A stretch of 64,000 nt of DNA from Bradyrhizobium sp. BRP22 (GCF_020194175.1 NZ_JADYVX010000018.1:1-64000), one strand, 5' to 3'; positions 29,555 to 41,557 are shown, numbered from the stretch's first letter. Notes: generated by a model from the letters alone, not told the origin. Made by a program: numbers and translations.

Positions 29555-31646
29555 CTAAGCCTCGCCGTCAAGCCAGTCGATCTTGCTCTTCAGGAATCGA
29601 AAGCCCAGCACCTCGAAGGCGGCCCGCTCCCTGTTGTCCCGCCCGTAACCATGTCCGCCCGCCGCCGGCTCGTAGAAATAGGCCTCGTAGCCCATCGTCT
29701 GGAGCTTCGCGACCATCTTGCGCGCGTGTCCGGGATGAACACGATCGTCCCGCCGGGTCGTGGCGATCAGGATCGGCGGGTATTTTTGGCCAGGCTTGGC
29801 GGCATGGTACGCGGAATAGGTCTTGAGCCACTCCCAGTGCTCGAGCTTATCCGGGTCCCCATATTCTGCAATCCAGCTTGCCCCCGCCAGAAGCTTGGTG
29901 TAGCGGCGCATGTCGATCAGCGGGATCGTGCAGTAGCGCGCCGAAGCGTTCCGGATAGCGCGTCAGCATGTTGGTGATGAGGATGCCGCCGTTCGATCCG
30001 CCCTGGGCCGCGATCCGCTTCGGCTCCGTCACGCCACGACGCACGAGATCGGCGGCAACGGCAGCGAAGTCGTCGTGCGAGAATTTCTTCCCCCCGAGCC
30101 GGCCGGCATCGTGCCAGCGCGTACCGAACTCGCCGCCGCCGCGTAGATTCGCCTGGACCGTGGTGCCGCCGCGCTCGAGCCAAAGCTTGCCAAGCGCTGA
30201 ATTGTAGGACGGTCTCACCGAGATTCCAAAGCCGCCGTAGCCGCTCATATGGACCGGCGCATCGCCCGTCTCGTCGGCCGGGCCGGTCTGTACATAAGGG
30301 ATGCGCTCGCCATCAATCGAAATGGCCTCGTGTTGAGTGACCACCAGCCCACCCGCGGTGAAGATCTTCGGCGCTTGCTTGAGCACGGTCGGACTGCCGA
30401 CGTTATTCTGGATCAGCATAAGCGAAGCTGGCGTGAGCGGATCCTGGCTATCGACGAGCAGGTCGCCGTTGCTTTCGGATGGATCGCCATCAAGAGGCCA
30501 GACGTGGACGACCCCTATGTCGGGAAGCCCGCGCAGTTGCGCACGGCTCCACCCTTTATCGGATGGCGAGCAGATCTCGAAGAACGGCCGCAGTTCGTTG
30601 AGAATGGAAAGCACAAGCTTGTCGGCACTCCAAAAGAGCCCCTGCAGCGCGCAACGTGGGCCCGGTTCGAAAAGAACCTCGAACTGACGGTTGCCTTGAA
30701 GGAAAGCGGCCAAAGAGATAACGAGCACCGTATCCGCGGCATAGGTCTGCCCCGCCACGGACCAAGATTCGCGCGGTCTGATGGCAAGCCAGTCGCGATG
30801 GAGGAGGATCCGGATGTTGCTTGGCAGATTGATCTTCGTCGTAGCACCGGATTTATCGCCGAGCCAGTTGGCAAAATTGAAGGCGTCCACCTGATCGACG
30901 AACCACATCCGTGGCGGCACGACGGTATGGTCGACATTGCAGCCGGCTCCGACATGATCGGCTACGATCTCAAAGATCACTGGCGCTTGATCCGCCTGCG
31001 TACCGCGCCGCCATAGCCTCACTGTACGCGCATAGCCGGAGGTCGTCGCCATGCCCTGCCCATGAGAGCTCGAGAGCACCAGCGTATCGGGATCGAGCCA
31101 TTCAACCGCGCTCTTGGCTTCTGGCAAGACGAAGCCGTCGCGGACGAAGGTCTTCGCGTCGGTATCGAACTCACGCAACATGACGGCATCACTGCCGCCG
31201 CGCGATAGGCTCAAAATCGTCCGTCTATGATTCCCGGCCAGTGAGACCATGGCCTTCAGAAGCCAGTCTTCGCCTTCGCTGACGGCGAGTTGATCGATGT
31301 CGAGCAGAACTTCCCATGACGGCGTCGGCGTGCGAAATTCTTCCAGAGTGGTTCGTCGCAAGAGGCCGCGTGGATTGTTGGCGTCTTTCCACAGATTGTA
31401 GAGATGGCCGCCGCTCCGGCTGATGTAGGGGATATTGTCCGGTCGATCATAAATCGAGGTCAGCACGTCGCGATCCCGCTCGAATGCCGCGCCGCCAAAC
31501 ACCTGCAGCGTCTTGCCATTCTGCCGCTCGACAAATTTCAGCGCCCGCGCGCTTTCGATCTGTTCCAACCACAGGTAGGGATCATCGTCTGGAGCGGAAA
31601 GCGTCGGCTTTGCTGCCCGGGACTTTGTCGCTTTTGCTTTGAGCAC
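29555..31646 (-). pseudogene. S9 prolyl-oligopeptidase-family peptidase, frameshifted
   Basis: A prolyl oligopeptidase-like serine peptidase with N-terminal propeller (DDPYLWLEQIESARALKFVE) and catalytic domain. The nucleophile motif GGSNGG is near residue 560, followed by a single frame change near 29930; the other frame then gives IDMRRYTKLLAGASW, the aspartate region TTRRDDRVHPGHARKM and the histidine region AGGHGYGRDNRE. Apart from that shift the gene is full length. The GTG start at 31646 follows GGAG. The frameshift could be real or a sequence error; if real, the product loses the Asp and His of the triad. Confidence 0.8.
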
Positions 31647-31649
31647 CCT

Positions 31650-32185
31650 TCACTCCACCGCCGCCATTGAGGCACCCGATACGGCATCGCATCTAAGACG
31701 CTTTTATACGTTGCATCGCAGTTCCCTGCTGTGGCCGCCGTTGATGGGGATTCCCATGTATCGGTCAATTGCATCAATTGCTGAAGTTGGTAGTTGACCC
31801 GCGCGCGCTCTGGCGATCTGGGCCGCGACCCAGACCCCTCAAGCCTCCGACCCCAAGCCTCCGGCGACAATTTCATCTTCGATGCGAGCTCGTCTATCCC
31901 GTTGCCTAGCGGAACAATTTACGCGGCGACCTGGGCGACAACAACAACATCGATGCTAGCGCTGCTGCCAAGGGTCAACCTGGACCGACTTCCGACGCCA
32001 AATGCTGGTCAGCTCCGGGCTAATCGGGTCGGGGCGCAATCATCAAATCCAACAATGCAGAAGCGGACCGCAGTATGCATGTCACGTGTCATGGCGGTGT
32101 TGAATGGAAATCTACTTGGCTGCGGCACCGACGTTCAGCTTTCGACCAATACGGAACCACAAAGGCCTGCTGTCGGCTCTCCCTG
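31650..32185. other. Spacer without clear gene
   Basis: About 540 bases between the S9 peptidase start and the porin remnant. Only short frames are present. The stretch near 31850-31950 may hold decayed upstream parts of the porin remnant but no motif could be fixed. Confidence 0.35.
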
Positions 32186-32189
32186 GTGA

Positions 32190-32660
32190 GACCAGCTCAC
32201 GGGCGGGTGCCGGTTTCAAATAACGCAACTACAAGAACTTGCCGTATCCGCAGCAGCGTGGAGCCCATGCGGTCGCTGCGGACGGGCAAGTTTAGCAGTC
32301 GGATGCGCAGGGCTCGACATGTCGTGCTATCGGTGGAGGGTTCTCTGTAATGTACGCTCCGCCTTTTCTAAACAAAGTGGGTCACTGCTACGGCTTCGTC
32401 TTTACGGGAAGAAACTGTCTGACAACTCGGCCGAATGATCAGACCGCTGTTGTGGTCACTAAGACAGGATGGAGCAACTTTGCACTGGATGCCGCCTTGG
32501 CTGAAGAGAATCTCGCGCATCGCGACAGTTCAGCGAGTTCGGGAACCTATACCGCGCATCTTATACCCGGGATCTATGCCAGCGTAGGACTGACATACAT
32601 CAGCGAGCCGACGAGCATACACACGTCCAATCGTGCATGCTCTGAATTTTCTCCTGTTTA
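32190..32660 (+). pseudogene. C-terminal remnant of an OprB-like porin
   Basis: Frames here read NYKNLPYPQQRGAHAVAADGQV (then a stop), GGGFSVMYAPPFLNKV, NDQTAVVVTKTGWSNFALDAAL and GTYTAHLIPGIYASVGLTYI. Each matches the C-terminal third of the intact porin at 42791-44401 (KNLQYPQQPRVNANSTYYVAADR, GGFSVMYAPPDLNRV, AVDAALAEGNLVHRDS, GTYTAHLAPGIYASVGLAYI). It has an internal stop and lacks the N-terminal two thirds. It lies on the opposite strand from the intact copy. Confidence 0.85.
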
Positions 32661-32754
32661 CGCTGGTATTTTTAAGGCTCAAGTCGCTAGTCTGTGTACC
32701 TATGCCTTGTACTCAAATTTCTGTAGCGATCGGGGCGAAGTGTGAGGCAAGCTA

Positions 32755-33480
32755 TGAGATATCGGGCGTCGGATCATGCGCTACGGACTGACAAAGTTCG
32801 AATGGAGTGTCAGCGAACCACTTGTTTCTAATGCCGTGGAGGCCGCAAGCCTCTCGAGAACCGCCGTATTCTCAACGGCATCTTTGGCTGTTGCACACCG
32901 GCGGTCCTTGGCGCGACTTGCCTGAGCGATAGGGGCGTACGCAACGGCTACAGTCGCGTCAAACCGTGGCGCAAGGCCGATATCGGCCGATGGATGCCGT
33001 TTTCAACGGTTCACGATGGCAAGGTGCACATGATCGACGGTTCGATTGTACGCGTCGATCAGCAAGCCTCCGGAGCCAAAGAACAGTGGAGATCGTTGTA
33101 TGGGCCGCGTCGCCACCAATATTCACGCGCCGGTGACGCGAAGGCGCCCGGTCCGTCTCCCGATCGCCCTGTGAGATCGACGACACCACCGAAGCCCTGC
33201 TCGATGGTCTTAAGCGGCGCGCCGTTGTCATTGCCGACAAGGCTACGATGCGGAGCTCGTTCGTAGCCACGTGAGCTCTAGACGCCATTCCCAATATGGC
33301 CAACCGCCCAACTGGATCCCGCCTGGAAGCAGTTCCTCTTTCGGCAGCGCAACTAAGTCGAACGCTCTTCAATGTTCTGAACCAATTCCACCGACTTGCA
33401 AGCCGATATGACAAGCTCGGCGCTACCTTCTTTCATCCTCGCCGTCGGGCGAATCTGGCTGCGATCATTGAGACCACGCG
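32755..33480 (+). pseudogene. IS5-family transposase remnant
   Basis: Frames carry degraded pieces of an IS5/IS427-type transposase: RYGLTKFEWSVSEPL at 32772, a GAPWRDLPERYGP-like segment near 32910, and STVHDGKVHMIDGSIVRVDQQA near 33005 with the first catalytic aspartate region, then an ASRYDKLGATF-like C-terminus near 33400. Stops and frame changes run throughout. No inverted repeats were identified. Confidence 0.7.
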
Positions 33481-33900
33481 CCGGGGGAACGATCCCGGCG
33501 GGGCAACGCGAAAGGGCTCGCTGGTGCCCGAGCAGCAAATTAGATTTTGGACGATCGGCAACATTCGGCACGTTCCTAGTTCCTAGCGGTCTCCCACCTT
33601 GTCAATCGAAGTGCCGGCCTAGCCGGGCCCTGCCGGTCCTGCGCGCACTGGGATATGGGTTCTAAAACGGCTTTGACGGGCCGCCTCGATCCGCCAGCTT
33701 CTCAACGAAAGCTATTCTTTCGGCGTCATAAAGGCTCGAAAGCGCAGAAGCCGTTAGGCGTGAACAACTGAGATCGGTCGCTCAACTATATTGAAATATT
33801 CTTTCTTCGCACAACCTATAGGCGTTAAAAATCAATCCGAGTGGAATTAAACCCGGTTAAAAACGATAGTATAGTTTCTCCAGATCCTTCTCATAGGATA
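33481..33900. other. AT-richer spacer upstream of nodV-like gene
   Basis: No gene. The part from 33775 to 33900 is notably AT-rich compared with its surroundings and probably holds the promoter of the kinase gene, but no sigma-54, nod-box or tts-box pattern was found. Confidence 0.4.
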
Positions 33901-34052
33901 TAATTGCGTGTAATCTGTAGTAACAAGGTCGGACGTTCAGTCGCCCAGTTTGTTTTTGGTGGCCATTGCCTGGCGCTGGTCACGCTAACTTCCTGGTATT
34001 TTCACGTCGCGACGGCGTTCGCCTATTTGGTAGTGGTCTCGGCGTCTTCGCT

Positions 34053-36566
34053 ATGGGCAGCCTCATCGCATCTGCCATGCTATCTATCTCGTCCATTGCT
34101 GCTTTGGCCTACTTCTTTACACCCCCTGTCTATCTTGCGTTCGATGCTCCGCACTATCTTCCGGTGGTTGCGATCCTCCTTGTCGCCTCGCTTGCCGCAG
34201 TTTACCTGATCGAAAAGGTCCGCCTGGCTAGGGAGGCTACGCTTGACGCCGCAGCCAAGCTCCGCCGCAGCGAGGCTGACTTGGAACACCGGGAGAAACG
34301 ATGGCGCGAGATCTTCGAGCATAACCCGGTCATGTACTTCATGGTCGATGCGGCCGGAACAGTCCTGAACGTGAACTCGTTGGGTGCAACACAGCTCGGC
34401 TATTCGCCCTCGGAGCTTATCGGACATTCCGTACTGAAGGTCTTTCTGGAAGAAGATCGTGCGCTTGTTGGCCAATGCCTCCGCCTGTGCACTGAAATTG
34501 TCGGCCAATCGCACACTTGGGAAATCCAGAAGATCAGGAAAGATGGCTCGGTGCTGTGGGTGCGCGAAAACGCCAAAGCCACGCGGTGGGCGGACGACCA
34601 GCTCATTGTTCTCGTCGCCTGCGAAGATATCACCGACCGAAAGCGAACGGAAACCGCCCTACGGCGAAGCGAAGCCCATTTGGCTCAGGCGCAGGAATTG
34701 AGTCGAACTGGCAGCTTCGGTTGGAGCGTCGCTACTGGCGAGGTCATTTGGTCAAAGGAGACCTTTCGTATCTTCGAATACGATCCGGCGACCAAACCGA
34801 CCCCGCGACTCGTGCTTGACCGAACCCATCCAGAGGATCGGGCCGCCGTGCAACAGACCATCGATCGGGCGTTGCGAGAAGAAGTGGATTTCGAGCACGA
34901 ATACCGCCTGCTGCTGCCGGATGGCTCGGTGAAGCACCTCCACGCCGTGGCACGAGCCACTAGAACCGCTTCTGGCGATACCGAGTTTGTCGGGGCAGTG
35001 ACGGACATTACAGCTGCAAAGCAGGCAGAACAGCAGCTTCGCCGTAGCGAAGCCTATCTGGCCGAAGCCCAGCGTCTCAGTCACACGGGCAGCTGGTCCT
35101 GGGACGTCCACCGGGTCGAATTTGTGTATCGCTCCGCCGAAGTCGATCGTCTGTTTGGCTTCGATCCAGAAGAGGCTGTGTCGATAGAGACCATCCGGTC
35201 GCGTATCCATCCAGATGACTTGCCGCGGCTTCAGGAAGTGCCGTGCCGGGTTATCGAAGAGAAGGGAGGCCACTTCGAATATGATTTCCGTATCCTTCTT
35301 CCAGAAGGCGCGATAAGGCGCATACATTCCGTTGCGCACGCCGTGGTCAGCAGCGATGGCAACTTTACCGAGCTCATCGGAACGCATATGGATGTCACCG
35401 AGCAATACGCAGCTAGGGAACGGCTCGAAAAGGCTCTTGCTGACTTGCGCGAAAGTGAGCAGCGCTTTCGCGACTACGCTGAAACGGCCTCCGACTGGCT
35501 CTGGGAGACCGGGCCGGACCACCGGGTCACGCGCTTTTCGGAGCACACCAGCACAGCAGGCATTCTGGCCACGGGGGTCGTCGGGCTGCTTCGCTGCGAA
35601 ATTGCGGGCGACGTCGACGCGGAACCTGAGAAGTGGCGGCAGCATCAGGCGACACTCGAGGCGCGGCTTCCATTTCGCGATTTCATCTATCGCACCGTGA
35701 CCCGGACCGGATCTTCAATTTACGTCCGGACCAGTGGCAAGCCATTCTTCGACGCTGACGGCAATTTCCTCGGCTATCGTGGCGTCAGCACTGACATCAC
35801 CCCAACCATCCGCGCAGATCAGGCTGAACGAGAACTGCGGAAGGCACAGGCGGAGCTCGCGCACGTGACGCGAGTGACGACGCTGGGCGAGATGACAACG
35901 TCCATTGCCCACGAGATAAATCAGCCGCTGGCCGCCATCGTCGCCAATGGCGAAGCCTGTCTGGGTTGGCTTGATCGGGACACTCCTGATCTTTCCGAGG
36001 CACGCTGTTCAGTGGAGTGGATAATCGAGGACGCCATCCGGGCAAGCGAGGTGATACGGCGCATTCGCGCCCTAGCCAAGAAAAGCGACATCGAGATGGT
36101 GCCGCTCAATATCAATGACATCGTCCACGAGGTTATCGCGCTTGTGACACGCGAGCTGGTCAGCCAACGGGTGTCGCTGCGAACCGAGTTGGCGCCGGCC
36201 CTCCCCATGATCCTGGGTGACCGGGTCCAACTGCAACAGGTCATAATCAATCTGGTGATGAACGGGATTGAGGCCATGCAACCAGTCAGAGACCGGCCGC
36301 GGGAACTGGTGATCCGGTCATCCCAGGACGAAATGGGAGGCGTGCACCTCGCTGTGACTGATTGCGGCGTCGGGATCACCGGTGACGACGCCGACCGGGT
36401 GTTCAACCCGTTTTTCACCACCAAATCAACCGGCCTTGGAATGGGCCTTTCGATTTGCCGCTCAATCCTGGAGGCACATGGAGGGAGTCTATCGATTGCG
36501 CGCAACCAGGAACCCGGCGCGACGTTTCAGTTCGTCCTGCCGGTGCATAAGGAGGTCGTATCATGA
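34053..36566 (+). CDS. nodV: NodV-like PAS sensor histidine kinase, N-terminus frameshifted
   Basis: A multi-PAS sensor kinase like NodV/NwsA, which sense host isoflavones and activate nod genes through NodW. Two membrane helices are followed by PAS domains at about residues 80-190, 210-320, 330-450 and 470-590 ([45 protein letters not shown]), then H-box [20 protein letters not shown]-box [14 protein letters not shown] and G-boxes TDCGVGI and [18 protein letters not shown]. The first membrane helices are in another frame upstream ([20 protein letters not shown] from about 33965), so a one-base indel near 34050 has probably separated them. The stop overlaps nodW by four bases. Confidence 0.75.
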   Translation: MGSLIASAMLSISSIAALAYFFTPPVYLAFDAPHYLPVVAILLVASLAAVYLIEKVRLAREATLDAAAKLRRSEADLEHREKRWREIFEHNPVMYFMVDAAGTVLNVNSLGATQLGYSPSELIGHSVLKVFLEEDRALVGQCLRLCTEIVGQSHTWEIQKIRKDGSVLWVRENAKATRWADDQLIVLVACEDITDRKRTETALRRSEAHLAQAQELSRTGSFGWSVATGEVIWSKETFRIFEYDPATKPTPRLVLDRTHPEDRAAVQQTIDRALREEVDFEHEYRLLLPDGSVKHLHAVARATRTASGDTEFVGAVTDITAAKQAEQQLRRSEAYLAEAQRLSHTGSWSWDVHRVEFVYRSAEVDRLFGFDPEEAVSIETIRSRIHPDDLPRLQEVPCRVIEEKGGHFEYDFRILLPEGAIRRIHSVAHAVVSSDGNFTELIGTHMDVTEQYAARERLEKALADLRESEQRFRDYAETASDWLWETGPDHRVTRFSEHTSTAGILATGVVGLLRCEIAGDVDAEPEKWRQHQATLEARLPFRDFIYRTVTRTGSSIYVRTSGKPFFDADGNFLGYRGVSTDITPTIRADQAERELRKAQAELAHVTRVTTLGEMTTSIAHEINQPLAAIVANGEACLGWLDRDTPDLSEARCSVEWIIEDAIRASEVIRRIRALAKKSDIEMVPLNINDIVHEVIALVTRELVSQRVSLRTELAPALPMILGDRVQLQQVIINLVMNGIEAMQPVRDRPRELVIRSSQDEMGGVHLAVTDCGVGITGDDADRVFNPFFTTKSTGLGMGLSICRSILEAHGGSLSIARNQEPGATFQFVLPVHKEVVS

Positions 36567-37243
36567 CCGGGCGCTCTCAGTCATCTCGCCGAGGCCCGCA
36601 GGCGGAGAAGCCGGCCGGAAGTGCGCTCGTCTTCGTGATCGACGACGACGTCTCGATGCGTCGTTCGCTCGCCAATCTTTTTCGATCGGTCGGTTTGGAC
36701 GTTATTGCGTTCGGATCGGCGCAGGAAATGCTGCAAGCCAGCCTTCCGGATGTAGCCAGCTGCCTGGTCCTTGACGTCAGGCTGCCGGGATTGAGCGGCC
36801 TCGAGCTGCAGACTGAGCTCGCCAAGTTGAACCTTCGCATTCCGATCATTTTCATCACCGGTCATGGCGACATTCCCATGACCGTCAAGGCCATGAAGGG
36901 CGGAGCGGTCGATTTTCTCACCAAGCCGTTTCGCGATCAGGAGCTGCTTGACGCTGTGGTCGCCGCCACCGAACGGGATCGCAAAAGGCGGGAGGTTGAG
37001 AAGGCGGTTGCCAGCCTGCAGTCCTCGTTTGAGACCTTAAGCCCACGCGAACAGGCCGTGATGAAACTGGTCACTGCTGGCCTGATGAACAAACAAATAG
37101 CCGCGGAGCTCGGGCTGGCCGAAATTACCATCAAGATCTACCGCGGACAGGTAATGAAGAAAATGGGCGCACGGTCGCTGGCCGATCTAATCAGAATGGC
37201 TGAGCCCCTGGGAATTCGTCCCAACCGGCCGGAACAAGCCTAA
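36563..37243 (+). CDS. nodW: NodW-like response regulator (FixJ/LuxR type)
   Basis: A 226-residue FixJ-class regulator. The receiver has the acidic start [16 protein letters not shown], phospho-acceptor D in [13 protein letters not shown] and K in FLTKPF. The LuxR-type helix-turn-helix is [33 protein letters not shown] (read as two segments around residue 170). It overlaps the kinase by ATGA, so the two form one operon. In Bradyrhizobium the pair passes the plant flavonoid signal to nod genes; NwsB is the close alternative identity. Confidence 0.82.
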   Translation: MTGRSQSSRRGPQAEKPAGSALVFVIDDDVSMRRSLANLFRSVGLDVIAFGSAQEMLQASLPDVASCLVLDVRLPGLSGLELQTELAKLNLRIPIIFITGHGDIPMTVKAMKGGAVDFLTKPFRDQELLDAVVAATERDRKRREVEKAVASLQSSFETLSPREQAVMKLVTAGLMNKQIAAELGLAEITIKIYRGQVMKKMGARSLADLIRMAEPLGIRPNRPEQA

Positions 37244-37334
37244 GTATGACTATGCAAATTCATCTCTTAAGACCACCCTTGACCCAGCCGACTATGCTTC
37301 GGCAATCGCCTTTGCTGCGTTAGGAGGGGTCGTT

Positions 37335-37724
37335 TTGTTCACGCCTTCGCTCATTTCTGTGGTCGATGACGACGGCTCCGTCCGTGCTGCCATAAATAAC
37401 CTTTTGAAATCCCGCGGCTACATCGTCCATACATTTGCATCCGCCGAGGAGTTCTTGCGCTCGCCACACCTGAATGATACTTCGTGTGTGATTGCGGACG
37501 TGCAGATGTCGGCTATGAGCGGCTTGGACCTGCTGACACATATGCGGGCCGAAGGTTGCGATGCACCATTCATTTTCATAACTGCCTTTCCCGATGATCG
37601 CGTTCGCGCCCGAGCGCTGAGCGCGGGAGCGATTTGCTTCCTGGCCAAGCCATTCGCAGGACAGCACTTGATCAGGTGCCTACATACCGCACTGGATAAG
37701 CCTCGCGGCGGAGCAAACGCGTAA
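37335..37724 (+). CDS. Single-domain response regulator
   Basis: A 129-residue receiver-only protein: SVVDDDGSVRAAINNLL, phospho-acceptor in CVIADVQMSAMSG and CFLAKPF near the end. There is no output domain. The start is TTG, supported by a strong AGGAGG seven bases before it; no in-frame ATG is available earlier. It follows nodW by 91 bases and may act as a phosphate sink or competitor in the same signalling pathway, which is inference. Confidence 0.82.
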   Translation: MFTPSLISVVDDDGSVRAAINNLLKSRGYIVHTFASAEEFLRSPHLNDTSCVIADVQMSAMSGLDLLTHMRAEGCDAPFIFITAFPDDRVRARALSAGAICFLAKPFAGQHLIRCLHTALDKPRGGANA

Positions 37725-39870
37725 GACGATGCGCGCAAATCTGCTCAGTTCGGTGCTGATCTATGGGCCGAACCGCGCGCTTCGCAACACCACAACATCG
37801 ATCAACCTCGGCCTCGCTCGCAATACCCTGACCTCAGTCTCAACTGGTCGTGGGCCACCCCAGAGGCGGCCTATATCGCAGGCATTGCTAATAGCAGCGA
37901 TGGTCTAGGCACGCGCTCCTGTTCGCGGTGAACGTTTGACTCTGTGAAGGCGCGCTTCATCATGGTGCTTGGCCCGGATTGCTGACTATAACCATTCAAC
38001 TGGGCCGGCTGATGGAGTGCGTGTAGCATTCGCCTGGAATAGTCACATCAAGGCGAGATCGGATGTCTTGTGCGTTTACGCGGGTCCGTCGTGAGTTGAG
38101 CCAGATTGTCGGTAGGCAGCGCCTGCCCCACCGCGGCAATGGGAGCTCTGCTCCGCTTTATCGTAACACCGCTCCAGCAGCACCACGCCTACGCGTTTTT
38201 CAAATTCCGCTACCTGCCGTAATGCTGCATCTCGTACTGGGCCGCGCGGTAGCCGCCTTGCGGACACTAGGATGCTGATTAGCAGTCCGAGCAGCTCCTC
38301 AACAGTAGCCGTGTCATTCGCCTGTTGAAGCCCGTCATTCATGCGAGCAATCTCCTCCATTGCTTTCAACCTTCCGGAACGGGCGATCGCAATGCCCCAA
38401 TCCCACCAGGGTAGATCATCGAATAGATCTCGTGTGCTGTCCCGGAAACTTGTTGACAACGTGGCGCGAGTTTGAGAACGCAATCCCCAGTAGCCGTCCA
38501 CACGAACGAGCGTGACTTTGCAGAGTGGATGCCGCTAAAGCGGCCGATCTTTTGATGAGAGGTGGTGGAATCGGACACTCCCCGCCTGATTGCCCGCCGA
38601 CCGATGAGCAAGGTGACGCGTTCGACCCGGTAGCACGATGAGGCCGAAGTTACCCTGAAGTGAATGTGCCGAGGCAGTGGGCGTCGGCTGGCTCACGTTC
38701 ACGGTCCAGCGTCAGCGCCGCAGAAAGCGAGGTGCGACCGTGTTATGGTCGTGAGCTGCGCTGCGTTCGTCGCTGGAAATCGTCAGCATCGCCTCAGGCC
38801 GCTCGGTGCGCATCGGGTAGTCCTTCGATCAGGATAGCCAAACCTCCTGCAATAATCATGCTACGAACTTGCGAGACAGAAACCTAGCACCTCGTGGGTT
38901 ACGGTTCGCTTCGTCGATTGACCCGCGACAAACGTCGACCGCAATGTTCCTGTGAGTCGGTTTCGATTATTCGCAGATGGCTGCAAACCATGCACCGGCG
39001 GTATTATCGACCAGAAACCCGTTGGCTCGATCTGGACCGTCGCACGCGTTCGGCGGCGCAGCCGAATGCCCATGTCCCCCTTGGTATTTTGTTGCCGGTC
39101 TTGCCGCGATTGGCGGCAGCTCGGTCATGACGCGAGCCCAATGCTGCGGCCGCCAAGCCCAATTGAGCGTACGCCGCATACTTGCTCACGGGGGAACAGG
39201 CCACCCAATCAGAAACATCGCTGCGGAGGATGAGCCGTCGAAGTATCGCCGGGACCAGCTTGGGCATGACAGCTGGCACCTATTCGAGTTCTGTGCGCGA
39301 TGGCCCGGGAACTCGGTGATGTGCCTTGCTTCACGAGAGAAAGCACGCGCAGCGGCCGGGGATGCGTTTCGATCGACGCTGCCGGTGTCACACTTCCGAC
39401 CTCTTTGTCTTGAACCCGACGTGCCTGATGATGAAATCGGAAACTCATGTGTTGATCGCCGTCTCGCGTGCTGGAGCCGAGCGGACACATGACGATGTGC
39501 GACCTGAGCCGTGGTCCCGACCTAGACGTAGGCTCTGCTTCTTGGCGCCAGGCTGCGGCTTGCCCGAGGCCGTCCAGACGACTTATCGACCAATCCGGTC
39601 AAGGCCGCTCGGATTTTCCCCGCTCGTTGAGCGCTCCTGCCGGTCGGTAACCATTCCAGGCTCAATTTCCGCGACTGGCACGGTGCTTGCTGGAGGATCA
39701 CTCGTCGAGCGCTAGGTCTGCCTATGAAGCCCGGTCACGCCACCTTCGCTCTGCCGCGAGTTTGCCTTGCGAGAAGAGCGCACCAACGGTGCGGATTTCG
39801 ATAATTCCCAATCTAGCGTTCACCAGTTCTTGGGGCAGCTGAATAGCTTCGTCCGGCAAAGACGGCAAAG
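37725..39870. other. Accessory spacer, mostly without recognised genes
   Basis: About 2.1 kb with one frame of some coding character on the minus strand (38076-38501, containing LPWWDWGIAIARSGRLKAM and ATVEELLGLLISILVSARRL) that I cannot assign. The remainder has short frames only. No IS boundary was identified. Confidence 0.4.
38076..38501 (-). CDS. Unrecognised 141-residue ORF
   Basis: The middle of the frame is hydrophobic and helical (MEEIARMNDGLQQANDTA and following), which looks more protein-like than neighbouring frames, while both ends look random. It may be an internal piece of a decayed gene. No start with a good ribosome-binding site was found. Confidence 0.3.
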   Translation of the reverse strand: MDGYWGLRSQTRATLSTSFRDSTRDLFDDLPWWDWGIAIARSGRLKAMEEIARMNDGLQQANDTATVEELLGLLISILVSARRLPRGPVRDAALRQVAEFEKRVGVVLLERCYDKAEQSSHCRGGAGAAYRQSGSTHDGPA

Positions 39871-39885
39871 TTGGAGAGTATGGCC

Positions 39886-40812
39886 ATGAGTGAGGCGGCT
39901 TTGATCGACGTCATTCCGAGTGCCCACGTGATCAAACGCGCAGCGCGCATCGGCGCCGAAGTCAAAAATCTCAAGCTTTCGGGCGACTTGCCGGGCCGGA
40001 CGATCGCTGCAATCAACCGCTTGCTGCTCGAGCACAAGGTGATCTTTTTCCGTGACCAAGATCATCTCGACGATGCCGAGCAGGAGCGGTTTGCTGTCCG
40101 TTTCGGGAAACTGGTGCCACATCCGATGCTCGGTGTTAGCAAAGAAACGACATCGCTTCTGGAGCTTGACTCCGCGCGCGGCGGTGGCCGGGCCGATGTG
40201 TGGCACGCCGATGGGACCTTCGCCGATGCCTATCCCAAGATTTTGGTGCTGCGAGCCGTTGTGATCCCGCCATTTGGTGGCGATACGATATGGTCGAACA
40301 CGGCGGCCGCTTATCTCGACCTGCCGCCACCGCTGCAACGGATTGCTGACGAGCTCTGGGCCGTTCACAGCAACGTCTTCGACTACGCCGGAATGGCCCG
40401 TGTCCGCGAGGTCGACAAGAAGCATTTTAACGAGGTCTTCACTAAAACGATCTTCGAGACTGAGCATCCTGTGGTACGTGTCCACCCCGAGACCAGGGAG
40501 CGGACGCTAGTGCTTGGCGCTTTGATGCAGCGTTTCATTGGCATCCCCAAATATGACGGCCAAAAGCTGTTTGATATATTCCAGTCTCATGTCACCGCGC
40601 CTGAGAACACCGTGCGCTGGAATTGGAGGAAGGGCGATATCGCGATCTGGGACAACCGCGCCACGCACCACTATGCAGTCAATGATTATGGCGACCAGCA
40701 CCGCGTCGTTCGTCGCGCGACCGTCGATGGCGACGTGCCCGTCAGCGTTGATGGCCGGCGCAGTGTGACGCGCGTCAAAGCCACTAAGCAGCCGCCTATG
40801 AAGATCACCTAG
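39886..40812 (+). CDS. TauD/TfdA-family alpha-ketoglutarate dioxygenase
   Basis: A 308-residue Fe(II)/2-oxoglutarate dioxygenase. The HxD iron-binding pair is in VWHADGTFADAYP, the distal histidine is in DNRATHHYAVNDYG and the 2-oxoglutarate arginine is in HRVVRRATVDGD. Relatives cleave taurine, alkyl sulfates or aryloxyacetates to release sulfite or degrade herbicides; the substrate here cannot be told. The start at 39886 (MSEAALIDVIPS) has GGAG nine bases upstream; ATG at 39880 is too close to it. No sulfonate transporter is adjacent. Confidence 0.85.
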   Translation: MSEAALIDVIPSAHVIKRAARIGAEVKNLKLSGDLPGRTIAAINRLLLEHKVIFFRDQDHLDDAEQERFAVRFGKLVPHPMLGVSKETTSLLELDSARGGGRADVWHADGTFADAYPKILVLRAVVIPPFGGDTIWSNTAAAYLDLPPPLQRIADELWAVHSNVFDYAGMARVREVDKKHFNEVFTKTIFETEHPVVRVHPETRERTLVLGALMQRFIGIPKYDGQKLFDIFQSHVTAPENTVRWNWRKGDIAIWDNRATHHYAVNDYGDQHRVVRRATVDGDVPVSVDGRRSVTRVKATKQPPMKIT

Positions 40813-41555
40813 CGCGTTGGTAAATTAATAGATCGGGCGGTTGCCGACTATGGTTTCATACGCGCGCTCGTTGCTTGTGGTAGTTCAGTCAGACGGCCCG
40901 CGCGGGTCTGACGAGGATCTGGTTTCCGCGAGCCGTATCTGACGATTCACTGGCTCAGTTAGCGATCGCGCTTGCCCCACCAAACGGGAGATTCGCTATG
41001 CAGCACGGCTGAGCCACTTGCCCTGTGGAGAGGACCTCCCGTCTTAGAGAGCCTAATCAGCGTGACTCCCGACCTTTACACCTTTACAAGCCGATTGGCT
41101 CTGTTCTGGGGGGCGGACCGGAGAGCAAGTGCGCAATCAAGCAAACGAATGCAAGCAGGAGCAGTACTTACGCCGTGCTGTGGCCCGTTCTGCCACGGCG
41201 ACATTGACAGGCCGAAAGTCAGCGGCCAAAGGCCTGATATTACGCTAACATGCTCAGGCGCGATCGCTGACCGCGTCGTTTCCGATTGTGCAAGGCGTGC
41301 CGAGAGCGGCCACAACCATCCACGCGAAATGTCGTCGATTCCGGCCAACTGCCCACATAGAAGCTCTGTTCGAACTTACGACCTCCATTGTGATGGTCTT
41401 CCACCTAGGCTCCGGCGCGTCGTGCTCGCGGTTTGCCGGCTTCGCGATGAAGTGTCCGGCATCATACAGCGGGGCTGCTCCTCCAGCTGGGTGCTAGCGG
41501 TTGCTCGCTACGATATCTCTCTGCCCACTCTTGCGTGCAGATACCCACCCGCGAT
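40813..41555. other. Spacer without clear gene
   Basis: About 740 bases after the dioxygenase with short frames only; it ends at the target site of the second IS630 copy. Whatever the IS interrupted is not recognisable. Confidence 0.4.
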
Positions 41556-41557
41556 TA

